This document shows positions 36,100-46,900 of a stretch of DNA of 64,000 nucleotides, one piece after another (the first letter of the stretch is position 1; each line of letters opens with the position of its first letter). The position numbers and the translations under genes are program-made. The stretch lies in the NCBI RefSeq assembly GCF_000712975.1, contig NZ_JHQL01000004.1:186001-250000 (forward strand), given 5' to 3'. The notes beneath the pieces were generated by a model. That model was not told where the DNA came from and did not search any database. It worked only from the letters and a program-made list of their open reading frames with translations. This stretch comes from Vreelandella neptunia. GTDB taxonomy: Bacteria > Pseudomonadota > Gammaproteobacteria > Pseudomonadales > Halomonadaceae.

Positions 36100-36887
36100 T
36101 AACCTGCCTGCTGCGCCTGGCGTTCAAGCTCGGCGGCCATATCAGGCGAGAGATTTAGCGCACTTGCCAATTGATCCAACCAAGCGCGCTCCATGGGATT
36201 TTGCTCATCCGTCACCGCGACGCTAATCAAGTACATCTCGCGGGCAGCTTGAGGGGAGTCAGCTTCCCGGGCAAGTGCCTGGGCATCCAGTGGGGCGTTG
36301 AGCTGCTGCTCGACCCAGCGGTGCATCTCCTGATCGGCACCTAACGCGTCGATCTGCTCTGTGATGAGCGCCTGTTCTTGTTCATCAATATGGCCGTCGG
36401 CTCTCGCCGCCATAATCATTGCTTGCAACAGTTCGAGACTACGCCGCTCTTGATACTCACCGCTAAGCGCCTCTACTCGCTCACCTTCGGATGCGGCGTT
36501 TTGAGCAGCGTTTGACGGATTAGCACCATTTTTTCCTTCCTGGGAGCTTTGCCATGCTTTCCAGGCCAGCATGCCCACCCCAGCAATCGCGCCGTACTTG
36601 AGCGCTTTGCCGCCCATGCTACGGCCACGCTTAGAGCCAACGAGCAGCCCCATTGCGCCACCACCTAATAGGCTCTTCATATCAAAACCGCTAGAGCCGC
36701 CCCCTTGCCGCGAGCCTTGGTTTGCGCTACTGCTGCCACCGCCTAGCTGGCGCGACAGCCCATCAATAACGCCTTTAACATCGATACCGTTTCCGCTGTT
36801 TCCACTACTGTTTCCACTACTGTTTCCACTACTTCTGCTACCGCTGGCCTGCTTCATCAACTGTTGTAAAATCTTGCTTGCGTTCAT
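36099..36887 (-). CDS. TerB/DUF533-family protein (YebE-like)
   Basis: 262 aa. N-terminal Ser/Gly/Asn-rich low-complexity stretch (residues 14-65, with SSGN repeats) containing DVKGVIDGLSRQL. It is followed by one possible membrane segment (about 85-112) and a C-terminal TerB-like helical domain (about 145-258: ELLQAMIMAARADGHIDEQE, then ALGADQEM). DUF533 proteins resemble YebE, an envelope-stress-regulated inner-membrane protein. GGAG precedes the start. Coupled with pgpA. Confidence 0.88.
   Translation of the reverse strand: MNASKILQQLMKQASGSRSSGNSSGNSSGNSGNGIDVKGVIDGLSRQLGGGSSSANQGSRQGGGSSGFDMKSLLGGGAMGLLVGSKRGRSMGGKALKYGAIAGVGMLAWKAWQSSQEGKNGANPSNAAQNAASEGERVEALSGEYQERRSLELLQAMIMAARADGHIDEQEQALITEQIDALGADQEMHRWVEQQLNAPLDAQALAREADSPQAAREMYLISVAVTDEQNPMERAWLDQLASALNLSPDMAAELERQAQQAG
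36796..36831. repeat. 12-bp tandem repeat, three copies, in frame
   Basis: CTGTTTCCACTA at 36796-36807, 36808-36819 and 36820-36831. It encodes the SSGN-type repeats in the low-complexity start of the DUF533 protein. Confidence 0.95.
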
Positions 36888-36993
36888 CCTTGCACTCCTA
36901 AGTGGATAGTATCTCTAGGGCTCGCTAGACAATTAACTTCCGTTATAAAACATGCTGTATGAACGCAGCATGAATTAACGCCACCCCAGGCAT

Positions 36994-39900
36994 TTAAAGA
37001 AGCGCGCCCTTTACTTCCACCGAGCTGCCAAGTCGGCTGGCACGCACTTCAACACGGACAGACATTTGCTCTTTGAGTTCGCTGACATGCGAGATGATCC
37101 CAATCATTCGCCCGCCCATTTGTAACTCACTGAGCATGGCGATCGCTTGGTCTAATGCATCCTGATCCAGGCTGCCAAAGCCTTCATCAATAAATAGCGT
37201 ATCCAACTGAATACCGCCGGCGTAGGCCTGCACCACATCAGAAAGCCCCAGCGCCAACGCCAACGCCGCCATAAACGACTCGCCGCCGGAAAGCGTCGCT
37301 ACTGAACGGCTCTTTCCAGTGTAAGTGTCGGCCACGTCTAGCTCCAATCCTGACGCTTTATTGCCCTTAGATGGGTCTTCACGGCGCACCAACTGGTAGC
37401 GCCCGCGGCTCATACGCACCAGCCGTTCAGACGCCTGAATCAGTACGTCGTCTAGTAGTACTCCCAGCACAAAACGCTGCAAGCTAATGCGGTTACCGGT
37501 GCGCCCGTTAGCCACCTCGCTTAACGTACCCCATACTCGGTATTGGGCTTCAAGCTCGGCCTGGGCCGTGTGGGCAGCAGTGAGTTTTTGGCCAATACCC
37601 TGCAAGGTCTTTAACCGCCCATCCAGCGACCGCCATGCCTCTAGCTGAGTATTCTCCTCTGCTTGAGCAGCTTTTGTTTGAGCGGTGAGTGCAGTAATAT
37701 CCGGCAGCTTTTTTTCAGCCAGCTGGGCGTGGTAATTATGTAGCGCGCCGTCAAGCTCAGCCAAACGGCGCTGATACTCCTCTACTTGGCGAGCCAGATC
37801 TTGGCGTTGGTTATCTTCTAGCTGAGCCGCCTGAAAAGCAGCTTCGCTTTCAAATGAACTGGCCTGTAGCGCTATTTGCCACTCAGCCTGGGCCTGTTCA
37901 AGCGCTTGCTGGCTCCGCGTTACCTGATAGTTGGCACCGCGCAGCTGCTCTTCTGCCCGAGCTTGCTGGGTTTGGGTCTCTGCAAGCGCTTGCTGTGCGC
38001 TTTCCCAGTTTTTTTCAAATTCACTAATCTGGTTGTCCAGCTCAATAAGCGTTTGGCGCATGACTAAGGGGTTACGCACATCTTCTGGCAGTGATTGACG
38101 TAACTGATCGCACTGGCTATCTAGCCGTAACGCCTCCTCTTTGGCCTTTTCAACCTGAGGTCGCTGGGCTTTGAGCTGTTTGTCTAACGCGCTCCAATCC
38201 CGGCGACGCTCGTCACGAGCAGCGTTTTGCCGGTTAATCTCACCCTGCACATGCCTGTGACGCCCGACCTGGCGGCGTAATTGTTCGCAGGCCTGTTGCA
38301 GCTCAACTTGTGGTTGGCTGGCCCAAGCGCCTAGCTGGTGGCTAAGGCGCTGCGTCTGCTCAGCGTTGTAGCTAAGCTGCTGTGCTAACTGGTGTACCTG
38401 ACGCTCGGCGGTTTGTAATGCGTGGCGGGCCCGTTCCTCAGCTGAGCGCGCTGTTTCCACCTGATCTTGGGTAACAATATCAGCATGTTTAACCGCCGGG
38501 GCCGGGTGCTCAAGGCTGCCGCACACCGGGCAAGGTGCCTCCTCTTCAAGAGTGAGCGCTAACAGTGCAGCTTGCCCTTGGTGCCAGCGCATCTCTTGCT
38601 CAGTGGTGTGGCGTTTGGCCTGCTCCGCTTCCCTTTGCCGACCTTTAAGCGCCTGTGTTGCCTGCTGTTGTTGAGCGTCGAGTTCACGCCCCTGCCGAAT
38701 CAGCTCATCCAACTCCTGTCTCTGAGTTAATAAGCTCTCATGGCGACTCAGCTCTACAGGGGCGCTGGCTAACTGCTGAAACTCGTTCTGTAACTCCTCA
38801 AGAGCAGCGCCTAGCGCTTCGCCTTGTCGGCGAATACCGTCTAACTGTGCTTCGTCACGCTTTAGTGCCTCATCAGTGTGTTGCCAAGCGACCTGGGCTG
38901 TTTTCCAGCGCGCTTCCAGCTCACTCAGTTGTTGGCCTTTGTGGATAAACTCGCCCAACTGACGATGGCGCTCACGCAACGCGGGAAGTTCGGTTTGACG
39001 CTGGCGCGCCGTCTCAAATGCATGCTGGGCTTGTTCAGTACTGATACGCTGGGCAGCAAGCGCGGAATCGGCCTGTCGCTGCTGTTCTTGAGTGGCAGTG
39101 AATGCCTGCTGCGCTTGGACTAACGCAGTGCTGTAAGGCCTCAGCGCTTGGGCGTGGTCACTTTGGGTCAATCGGCTCTGAAAGGCGGTTATTTGCGCTT
39201 GCTGTTCAAGGTGGCGCGCTTTCTCCGCGGCGAGGCTGTCACGGATTTCAAATTGGCGCTGAAGTGCTTGGCCTTCGCCTAGCATCTGTTCAGCGCAGCG
39301 GCGCTGCTGCTGAGCGGTTTCAAAACGCTGACGCGCTTGCTCTACTTGCGGGGTTAGCGCCGCTAACTCTTGCGCTAATGCCGCTTCGCTTTCCAGCTCA
39401 CCACCGGCCAAAATGCCACTGATATGCTGGCGGTGATCATTCACCGCTCGCTCAATTTGATTCGCTTGGGTACGCAGGCGCTCTTCAATACGCTGAAAAA
39501 TCTGGGTTTGAAACAACTGAGAAAAAATTTTCTCGCGGTCTTTCGATTCTGCTAGCAGTAGTTCACGAAACTTCCCTTGGGGGAGCACCATCACTTGGCG
39601 AAATTGATTCGCATCCAGACCTATTAAGGCGTGCAGCTGGCTGTTGGCATCGGTAACCTTACGCGCCACCAAGCACTCATCCTCTTCACCTTCTGGGGTC
39701 AGCCGCCACAGCTGGGCTTCAGCACTTTGTGTGGTAGTCCCTTCGCCAGTGGCCTTGGGGCGCTCCTGCTGGGGAACTCGGCGCACCCGGTAAGCACTAT
39801 CACGCAGGCGAAAATCCAAGCTGACCTCGGTCAACAAAGTATCGGCGGCCTGGTCGCAGCGCATTTGCCCGGCATCGCGGTCATTACCGGTGGTTTGACC

Positions 39901-40059
39901 GTAAAGCGCAAAACAGATGGCATCTAGTATCGAGCTTTTGCCTGCGCCCGTAGGGCCATTAATCAGAAACAGCGGGCTGTTGCCCAACGCAGTAAAATCG
40001 ATCGTTTCACTGCCTGCAAAGGGGCCAAACGCCTGCATGGTGAGCGTTAACGGCGTCAT
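36994..40059 (-). CDS. sbcC: Nuclease SbcCD subunit C
   Basis: 1021 aa SMC-like ATPase. Walker A NGPTGAGKSS at about 34-43; a long coiled coil (Gln/Ala/Glu-rich, about 200-850) interrupted by the zinc hook C510-P-V-C513; then the signature LSGGESFMAALALALG and Walker B TLFIDEGFGSLD near residues 920-970. With SbcD it cuts hairpins and protein-blocked DNA ends, which limits palindromes. Its ATG overlaps the sbcD stop as ATGA. Confidence 0.97.
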   Translation of the reverse strand: MTPLTLTMQAFGPFAGSETIDFTALGNSPLFLINGPTGAGKSSILDAICFALYGQTTGNDRDAGQMRCDQAADTLLTEVSLDFRLRDSAYRVRRVPQQERPKATGEGTTTQSAEAQLWRLTPEGEEDECLVARKVTDANSQLHALIGLDANQFRQVMVLPQGKFRELLLAESKDREKIFSQLFQTQIFQRIEERLRTQANQIERAVNDHRQHISGILAGGELESEAALAQELAALTPQVEQARQRFETAQQQRRCAEQMLGEGQALQRQFEIRDSLAAEKARHLEQQAQITAFQSRLTQSDHAQALRPYSTALVQAQQAFTATQEQQRQADSALAAQRISTEQAQHAFETARQRQTELPALRERHRQLGEFIHKGQQLSELEARWKTAQVAWQHTDEALKRDEAQLDGIRRQGEALGAALEELQNEFQQLASAPVELSRHESLLTQRQELDELIRQGRELDAQQQQATQALKGRQREAEQAKRHTTEQEMRWHQGQAALLALTLEEEAPCPVCGSLEHPAPAVKHADIVTQDQVETARSAEERARHALQTAERQVHQLAQQLSYNAEQTQRLSHQLGAWASQPQVELQQACEQLRRQVGRHRHVQGEINRQNAARDERRRDWSALDKQLKAQRPQVEKAKEEALRLDSQCDQLRQSLPEDVRNPLVMRQTLIELDNQISEFEKNWESAQQALAETQTQQARAEEQLRGANYQVTRSQQALEQAQAEWQIALQASSFESEAAFQAAQLEDNQRQDLARQVEEYQRRLAELDGALHNYHAQLAEKKLPDITALTAQTKAAQAEENTQLEAWRSLDGRLKTLQGIGQKLTAAHTAQAELEAQYRVWGTLSEVANGRTGNRISLQRFVLGVLLDDVLIQASERLVRMSRGRYQLVRREDPSKGNKASGLELDVADTYTGKSRSVATLSGGESFMAALALALGLSDVVQAYAGGIQLDTLFIDEGFGSLDQDALDQAIAMLSELQMGGRMIGIISHVSELKEQMSVRVEVRASRLGSSVEVKGALL

Positions 40060-41204
40060 GGCTGGCTCTCCTGCTCACGGCTTAGGGTGGTGATGAGTTC
40101 ACGCATGGCGCTGGCCTGCTCATCACTCATGTTGCCCCCGCTGGTTTGGGTAAAGAAATCGCTAAACATATCCAGCGCGCTAAACTGCAGCCGTTCGCGA
40201 TCTAACTGCTGACGCCCACGCGCTGCCAACATGCCGGGCTTTTCTAAATGCAGCACGTTGGGGTAGACCTCGCGCAGCTTGCCCATGGGGTCAAGTATCG
40301 CGTGGCGGTCGGTCAGCCGCACTAACAAATAATCATCGACGTGGGTATCGGTTTTGCCTTGTGCTAGCAGCTCAGCCAGCTCGCCTTCCAGCACGCGTAC
40401 CTCTCGGCGCGGGGTCAGCGGGCGGTGTTCGATCTGGCTCACGCCCTCGGAACCAATATCCACCAGCGTGACGCCTTTGCGCTGGTTAGCCTCTGAGAAG
40501 CTGTATTTAAGTAGCGAGCCGCTGTAGCGAATATGCTCACCGCCGCGATACTGCGGCCCATGAAGGTGGCCTAAAGCAACATAGTCAAACGACTGCATAG
40601 GTTCCCAGGCAACACTTTCCGCGCCTCCCAAGGTTAGCGGGCGCTCTGAATCGCTGGCACTGCCGCCATCCACAAAGCAGTGGCTCATCAGCACCGTAGG
40701 TCGACTCGCTTGGCGCTGGGTGTTGATACGCTCGACTAAGTAACGGTGAGCGCTGTCAAAATCACGAACATCCACCGAAAATTGACTGCGCACATACTCT
40801 GGATCAGCGTAGGGAATACCGAACACATCCACCTCCGCCCCATTAATCGACAGCGACACAGGGCGGTCGCAGGCGGATAGATCAGACAAAATATGCAACC
40901 CTGCTTGGCGCAGGTGGCGCGCGCCGAAGCCAAGGCGCTCAGCACCGTCGTGGTTGCCAGAGATCATAATCACCGGCAAACGGCGCTTTTCACACAACTC
41001 GCCAAGCATCTCATCTAATAGCGTGACAGCGGCGGCTGGCGGCACCGAACGGTCATAAATATCACCGGCAATCAGCACCGCGTCCACCGCATCGCGGTCG
41101 ACAATCTCCAGCAGCTGGTTCAAGACATGGCGCTGGTCTTCCAACAGCGAGAGGTTGTGAAACAGCCGCCCCAGGTGCCAATCGGCGGTATGAAGTAGTC
41201 GCAT
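40056..41204 (-). CDS. sbcD: Nuclease SbcCD subunit D
   Basis: 382 aa Mre11-like calcineurin-type phosphodiesterase. Metal-binding residues: D8 and H10 (HTADWHLG), D48 (AGDIYD), N84 and H85 (ISGNHDG), then the later MSHCFVDGG and ALGHLHGPQ histidines. It supplies the nuclease activity of the SbcCD complex. First gene of the sbcDC pair; the ATGA overlap implies coupled translation. Confidence 0.97.
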   Translation of the reverse strand: MRLLHTADWHLGRLFHNLSLLEDQRHVLNQLLEIVDRDAVDAVLIAGDIYDRSVPPAAAVTLLDEMLGELCEKRRLPVIMISGNHDGAERLGFGARHLRQAGLHILSDLSACDRPVSLSINGAEVDVFGIPYADPEYVRSQFSVDVRDFDSAHRYLVERINTQRQASRPTVLMSHCFVDGGSASDSERPLTLGGAESVAWEPMQSFDYVALGHLHGPQYRGGEHIRYSGSLLKYSFSEANQRKGVTLVDIGSEGVSQIEHRPLTPRREVRVLEGELAELLAQGKTDTHVDDYLLVRLTDRHAILDPMGKLREVYPNVLHLEKPGMLAARGRQQLDRERLQFSALDMFSDFFTQTSGGNMSDEQASAMRELITTLSREQESQP

Positions 41205-41275
41205 GGCAGGCTCAATGCAAAAAAATATTCCCCATCATAGCAATCTGCATTCCAAACTGCCCGTCACCCAGCACA

Positions 41276-41300
41276 AAAAGCCCCGCACATGGCGGGGCTG
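41276..41300 (-). terminator. Terminator after the DASS carrier
   Basis: AGCCCCGC / GCGGGGCT stem with a 5-base centre, followed on the minus strand by a T-run and GTGC. It lies about 25 bases past the carrier stop at 41323. Confidence 0.85.
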
Positions 41301-41322
41301 GAGCAGCAGTAGTCGCTGGCAG

Positions 41323-42981
41323 TTAGTTGCGGAATGCGTCCGGATAGGTGGTTAAATCAATTCCCCACACGAGGGGTAACAAGAAATAAACCGACGCGAC
41401 GATTAGCAGCAGCGCGAAAATATTTAACCAGAAACCGTTGCGTACCATTTCAATAATTTTGATTTTTCCAGTCGCAAAAATAATCGCGTTGGGGGGCGTG
41501 CCCACCGGCAGCATGAAGGCGCAGTTGGCTGCCATTGCCGCCGGCACCATCAGCACGAATGGATGAATATCCAATGCCAGCGCCAGCGACGCTAGCACCG
41601 GCAGAATCATCGTGGCCGTTGCTGTATTGGAGGTGATTTCAGTTAAAAACAGCACCATTCCTGCGGCTAACAGAATCACCAGCAAGAAGTTAACGCCTTC
41701 CAGCACACTCATTTGACCACCGATCCATGCGGCCAAGCCCGAAGATCCAAAACCAGCAGCAATTGCTAGGCCACCACCAAATAGCAGCAGAATGCCCCAA
41801 GGCACATCTTTCGCAATATCCCACCCCAGCAGGCAGCCGCCTTTATTAGGCGAGGGAATTAAGAACAGTGCAATTGCCGCTGCAACGGCAATCATTGTGT
41901 CGTTAATGCCGGGAATATTCAGGAGCTGGCCTTGCCATAAAAATGAGCGGGTAATCCAGAAAAACGCCGCTAACAGGAAAACCCCCAACACGGCTTTCTC
42001 TTCGAAGGTGATTTTACCCAGCGCTTCCTTTTCTTTGGCAATAAGCGCTTTGCCGCCTGGAAGATTGCTGAACTTAATCGGGTAAATGATGCGTGTCAGC
42101 ATCAGCCAGCCAATCAACAGCAGTGCTAACACTACGGGGAAAGCAAACATCATCCAGCTAGCAAAGGTAATTTCAAACCCAAACAACTCATTCACAACCG
42201 CAGCTAAAATGATATTAGGAGGCGTTCCAATCAGAGTACCCAACCCCCCGATAGTGCCACCATAACCAACACCGAAAATAAGTGCCTTGCTGAATTTATC
42301 AATTTCTTCGCTATGATCACCCTCACTTTTGTTTAGCTCTTGGGTCACTTGATACACAATCGCGGTGCCGATGGGCAACATCATCATGACCGAGGCCGTA
42401 TTGGAAACCCACATCGACAGAAAGCCAGTGGCTGCCATAAAGCCGAACACAATGCTGTTAATACTGGTGCCTAGCAGCGAAATAATCGTGAGTGCAATGC
42501 GCTTATGCAGATCCCACTTCTCCATCGCCAAGGCGATCATAAAACCACCAAGGAAAAGGAAAATAATAGGATTACCGTAAGCCGCCGTTACCGCACTACT
42601 TTCAAGGGCCCCGGTAATTGGTAGCAGTACAATCGGCAATAGCGACGTTACCGGAATAGGAATAGCTTCAGTAATCCACCAAACCGCCACCCACAAGGTG
42701 GTCGCAAGCACCATACGGCCTTCTACGCTTAGGTCTGCCGGGTGGAAAAACAGCAGTACAAACGCAAACAACATTGGCCCCAGCACCAGGCCAACCTTTT
42801 GAGGTTTTGTATAAGCAGGTGGCGTTGGCGGCTTATCGCCGGTTCCTTGCTGCTCGCCTGAAGTGTTGGAAGCTGAGCGCCCCGCGCCAGGCGCTGGCAA
42901 CGCGCACATCAGTAAATTTTTAACTTGTTCATGGGAGTGCCAGAGCATCTCCCAGAGTGTCATCGTGGCAGTTCTGCGCAT
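41323..42981 (-). CDS. DASS/SLC13-family sodium:dicarboxylate symporter
   Basis: 552 aa with about 11-12 helices. A Ser/Gly/Pro-rich N-terminal cytoplasmic stretch of about 55 residues precedes the first helix. The two SNT motifs that bind sodium and carboxylate are present (MWVSNTASVMMMLPIGT and ITSNTATATMILPVLASL). Related to VcINDY; probable substrates are succinate, malate or fumarate. Two possible starts (ATG 42981 and ATG 42963) both lack a clear ribosome binding site; the longer is given. Confidence 0.92.
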   Translation of the reverse strand: MRRTATMTLWEMLWHSHEQVKNLLMCALPAPGAGRSASNTSGEQQGTGDKPPTPPAYTKPQKVGLVLGPMLFAFVLLFFHPADLSVEGRMVLATTLWVAVWWITEAIPIPVTSLLPIVLLPITGALESSAVTAAYGNPIIFLFLGGFMIALAMEKWDLHKRIALTIISLLGTSINSIVFGFMAATGFLSMWVSNTASVMMMLPIGTAIVYQVTQELNKSEGDHSEEIDKFSKALIFGVGYGGTIGGLGTLIGTPPNIILAAVVNELFGFEITFASWMMFAFPVVLALLLIGWLMLTRIIYPIKFSNLPGGKALIAKEKEALGKITFEEKAVLGVFLLAAFFWITRSFLWQGQLLNIPGINDTMIAVAAAIALFLIPSPNKGGCLLGWDIAKDVPWGILLLFGGGLAIAAGFGSSGLAAWIGGQMSVLEGVNFLLVILLAAGMVLFLTEITSNTATATMILPVLASLALALDIHPFVLMVPAAMAANCAFMLPVGTPPNAIIFATGKIKIIEMVRNGFWLNIFALLLIVASVYFLLPLVWGIDLTTYPDAFRN

Positions 42982-43230
42982 TCTCTAAGTACCGCTCGCA
43001 GTCAGGTGGTCAAAAGGGCTTTTTACACAGTAAAACCCGATGGCGTATTTAAAATAGCCTAGCTGGCTTTTTCGGTGCACTTTATTCACTGCAGCCAAGG
43101 ATTAGTCCAGTAAATTGGCAAAAAATACAACCAAAGTCTAACCACTTTAGTCGCAATTATTAGCTCATTCTTACATGACATTCCAGCCCCATCACGGTAG
43201 GTTTGAGACGCTTTCCAAGGAGGTACTAAC

Positions 43231-43839
43231 GTGCTCGACCGTTTTACTATGCCGCTTACCCATCGACCGCTTGCCACTATGGCTCGGCATCTCAACAACA
43301 GGCAGATTACCCCTGACCAAGTTACCTTAACGGCCTTTTTAGTGGGAATGAGCGCGCTACCGCTATTAGCCTTTGAATATTATGTTTTGGCACTGATAGC
43401 GATTTTAGTTAACCGCCTAGGTGATGGACTAGATGGCGCACTTGCCCGGCTAAGCGGCCAACAAAGTGATGCGGGCGGGTTTATTGATATCGGGTTAGAC
43501 TTTGTCTTTTATGCTGCAGTAGTGCTGGGATTCGCGCTGGCTAACCCTGCGCAAAATGCGCTGGCAGCAGCGTTACTGCTATTCGCCTTTATCGGTACAG
43601 GAACATCGTTTTTAGCCTTTGCGATTGCGGCGAAAGCACGCAATGTCGAACGGCCAAATTTTCCACAAAAAGCGTTTTACTATTTAGAAGGGTTGACCGA
43701 AGGCACAGAAACCGTTGTTGCGTTAGTACTTTTCTGCTTGTTTCCTCAGTATTTTCCATGGCTAGCGGGTCTATTTGCAGCCGCTTGTCTGATCACAACG
43801 ATTACGCGGCTATGGGGAGGCTATTGGACCTTACGCTAG
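43231..43839 (+). CDS. CDP-alcohol phosphatidyltransferase family protein
   Basis: 202 aa with about five to six helices. GTG start with a strong AGGAGGT 5 bases upstream. The full catalytic motif D-G-x2-A-R-x8-G-x3-D-x3-D is present: D68, G69, A72, R73, G82, D86 and D90. Members join an alcohol (glycerol phosphate, inositol, serine and others) to a CDP-activated lipid. The acceptor is unknown. It lies just upstream of the glucan synthase gene, but about 137 bases separate them. Confidence 0.9.
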   Translation: MLDRFTMPLTHRPLATMARHLNNRQITPDQVTLTAFLVGMSALPLLAFEYYVLALIAILVNRLGDGLDGALARLSGQQSDAGGFIDIGLDFVFYAAVVLGFALANPAQNALAAALLLFAFIGTGTSFLAFAIAAKARNVERPNFPQKAFYYLEGLTEGTETVVALVLFCLFPQYFPWLAGLFAAACLITTITRLWGGYWTLR

Positions 43840-43976
43840 CACTTAAGATCACCCTATAACGGTTACGCATGCAATGTGCGTTATCGAACCGACAACAGCG
43901 AACATTAAGCACATCGTCCTGATAGAAAAGCATTGTTTTATGAGCTGTGCTGTACACATTCATCAGGATGTAACCC

Positions 43977-46900
43977 GTGACTCTTTTTTTTCAGACGCCC
44001 TTATTTCGTCGTGTGCACCAACACAATGCCTCTATGGCATTATGGCGTTCATCCTCGCCAGTACGTGAAGAATTGTTTAGTGCAGAACGGCTCGAACAGC
44101 ACGCGGGTAGTCTAGCACTGGCGCAAGTCGTGACAGCAAGCCCACCCAAAGTGGCGTCGTTAACGCGCCGCCTAAACGATAATGCCCGCGTATTACTTGC
44201 TGCTTACCGCGCTTGCGCTGTCACGCTGGCAGAAGGTCGAGAGGTCGTTCCCGCCGCCGCTTGGTTACTTGATAATTATCATCTCATCGAAGCACAAATT
44301 CGTGAAATTCGCGGTGACCTTCCACCGGGTTATTACCGACAGTTACCAAAGCTTGCAGAAGGCCCCTTTGCGGGTTATCCACGCGTATTTGGTATTGCAT
44401 GGGCTTTTATTGCACATACCGATAGCAATATAGAACTCTCTAACTTACGTGCATTTATTAAATCTTACCAACGCACTCAGCCACTAACGATTGGAGAATT
44501 ATGGGCAGTTGCGATAACGCTTCGTATTGTATTAGTCGAGAATCTACGCCGTCTTGCCGACCAGATTATTACTGAACAAACGGCGCGCGATGCAGCGGAC
44601 GCACTAGCGGCTAAGTGGTTTGCTACTGAAAATGACTCACCAATAAGCAACGACTCTTCCAATCGTTATTCACCTTACAGCGAGTCGATTAACAACGAGT
44701 CGATTAACAACGAGTCAATTAACAACGAATCAGTTAATAGCGTTTCGACAGATGACTGTTCAACGAGTAATGACTCAGCTAGTTATACATTCTCCTCCTT
44801 TACGTCTCAGAAAACACCACTGTCGGCGCCTTTTATAGCTCAATTAGCCAAACGTTTACGCGGTGTTAACCCCCATACCAATGCACTCGCCTGCTGGCTT
44901 TTTGAGCAGCTTAATCGCCAGGGCGAATCTATCGATGATGTCGTGCAAAGTACCCAGCAGTGCCAAGGGGCGTCGAACGTTACTGTGCGCAACATCATCA
45001 CTAGTATGCGTTTTATCTCCAGCACCGATTGGGCTGAGCTTTTCGAAAGTGTCAGCTTGGTAGACGCAAAATTACGCGAACACAGTCGCTTTGCGCAGTA
45101 CGATTTTTCAACACGCAATCAGTACCGCGTTGCAGTGGAAGAGCTCGCCCGTGGCTCAGCCTATACCGAGTTAGAAATCGTTGAGCATACGCTAACGCTA
45201 TCAAGAGAAGCACTGCCACTTACCGATGATGTCCACGAGACAGCAAGAGTTGAAGACCCCGGTTATTTTTTGGTGGCGGCAGGTAGGAATAGGTTAGAAA
45301 AACGCCTTAACTTTCGCCCACCATTGAAACGGCGATTTCGTCAGCTACTGTTGAAAAATGGCATCAATGGCTACGTCATAATGCTGACAGCGACTACCGT
45401 CGCTTTGATGGCCTTAGCCGGGTGGTTGCTGTTATCAATGCATTCAGGCGAGGTGTCGTCACGTTGGTTATTGTTATTGGCAGCCCTGGGCATCCTGCCC
45501 ACAATTGAGTTCGCTACGTCTATCGTCAATCGTTTCGTTATTTATAATATCGGTGCACAGCCACTGCCTAGCCTAGATCTTTCCAAAGGTGTTCCCCCCT
45601 CTCTTCGCACGCTGGTGGCGATGCCAACGCTACTGACCAATGAAGCCGACTTACAAGAGCAACTTGATCGGCTTGAGGTGCATCATCTAAGTAGCGGTGG
45701 CGGTGCCATTAGCTATGCACTTTTGACCGATGGCGTTGATGCACAGCAGGCAGAACTAGCCACCGATGAGGCACTGTTGAGCATTTGTGAAAAACGCATT
45801 GAGGAATTAAACAAACGCTACTGTGCTTCCAGCCATGAAAAGCGCTTCTTCTTACTACACCGCAACCGCGTCTACAACGCAGGTGAACAATGCTGGATGG
45901 GATGGGAGCGCAAACGGGGCAAGCTTCATGAGCTCAATAAACTGTTACGTGGCGCGACGGACACGACCTTCAGAACCCCACCTTCCCTACCAAGAAATGT
46001 GCACTATATTCTGACGCTGGACGCCGACACACGCCTGCCAAGAGGAGCCGCGAGCAAGCTGATTGGCAAAATAGCCCACCCGTTAAATCATCCTCGATTT
46101 GATACGCAGCAAAGGCGGGTAGTGGAAGGCTATGCAATTTTGCAACCACGCGTCACTCAATCGATGCCTACAGGCGAAAGAGGCTCTACCTATCAACAGC
46201 TGTGCTCTTCACCAGGAGGCATTGACCCTTATGCCGCCGCCATTTCCGATCTTTATCAAGACTTAGTGGGTGATGGCTCGTTTGCTGGTAAAGGTATTTA
46301 CAATATTGATGCCTTTGAAGCTTCACTAGCGGGCCGTATCGCTGAAAACAGCCTGCTGAGCCACGATATGTTTGAGGGCATTTTTGCCCGTGCGGGATTG
46401 GCATCAGATATTGAAGTCATAGAAGACTTTCCAGACCGTTATGATGTGGTGGCCAAACGCCAACACCGCTGGGTGCGAGGGGATTGGCAGTTACTCCCTT
46501 GGCTACTAACAGCCTCGTTACCGCCTTCAGGGCGCTTGAAAATACTCGGCAATCTACGCCGATCACTGCTCCCCCCCTTACTGTTAGCCTGCTTTGCGGT
46601 GAGCTGGCAACTGCCTGTCATGATGGCCGTTGTCAGCAGTTTAATGATTATTATGGTCATTAGCATACCGGTCTTACTGTCGTTAATAACGTCGTTCGCT
46701 CCACTGCGCGCAGGCGTCAATCTCCGTTACCACTTCCAACAATGGCGGGACGAACTAACGCTGGGATTGAAGCAAATTTTGCTGCAGCTGATGTTTCTCC
46801 CTGACCAAGCATGGCGGATGCTAGATGCCATTGTTAGCACGCTGACACGGGTTTTTATAACTCGCCGTCATTTATTAGAGTGGACATCGTCTGCCCAAAC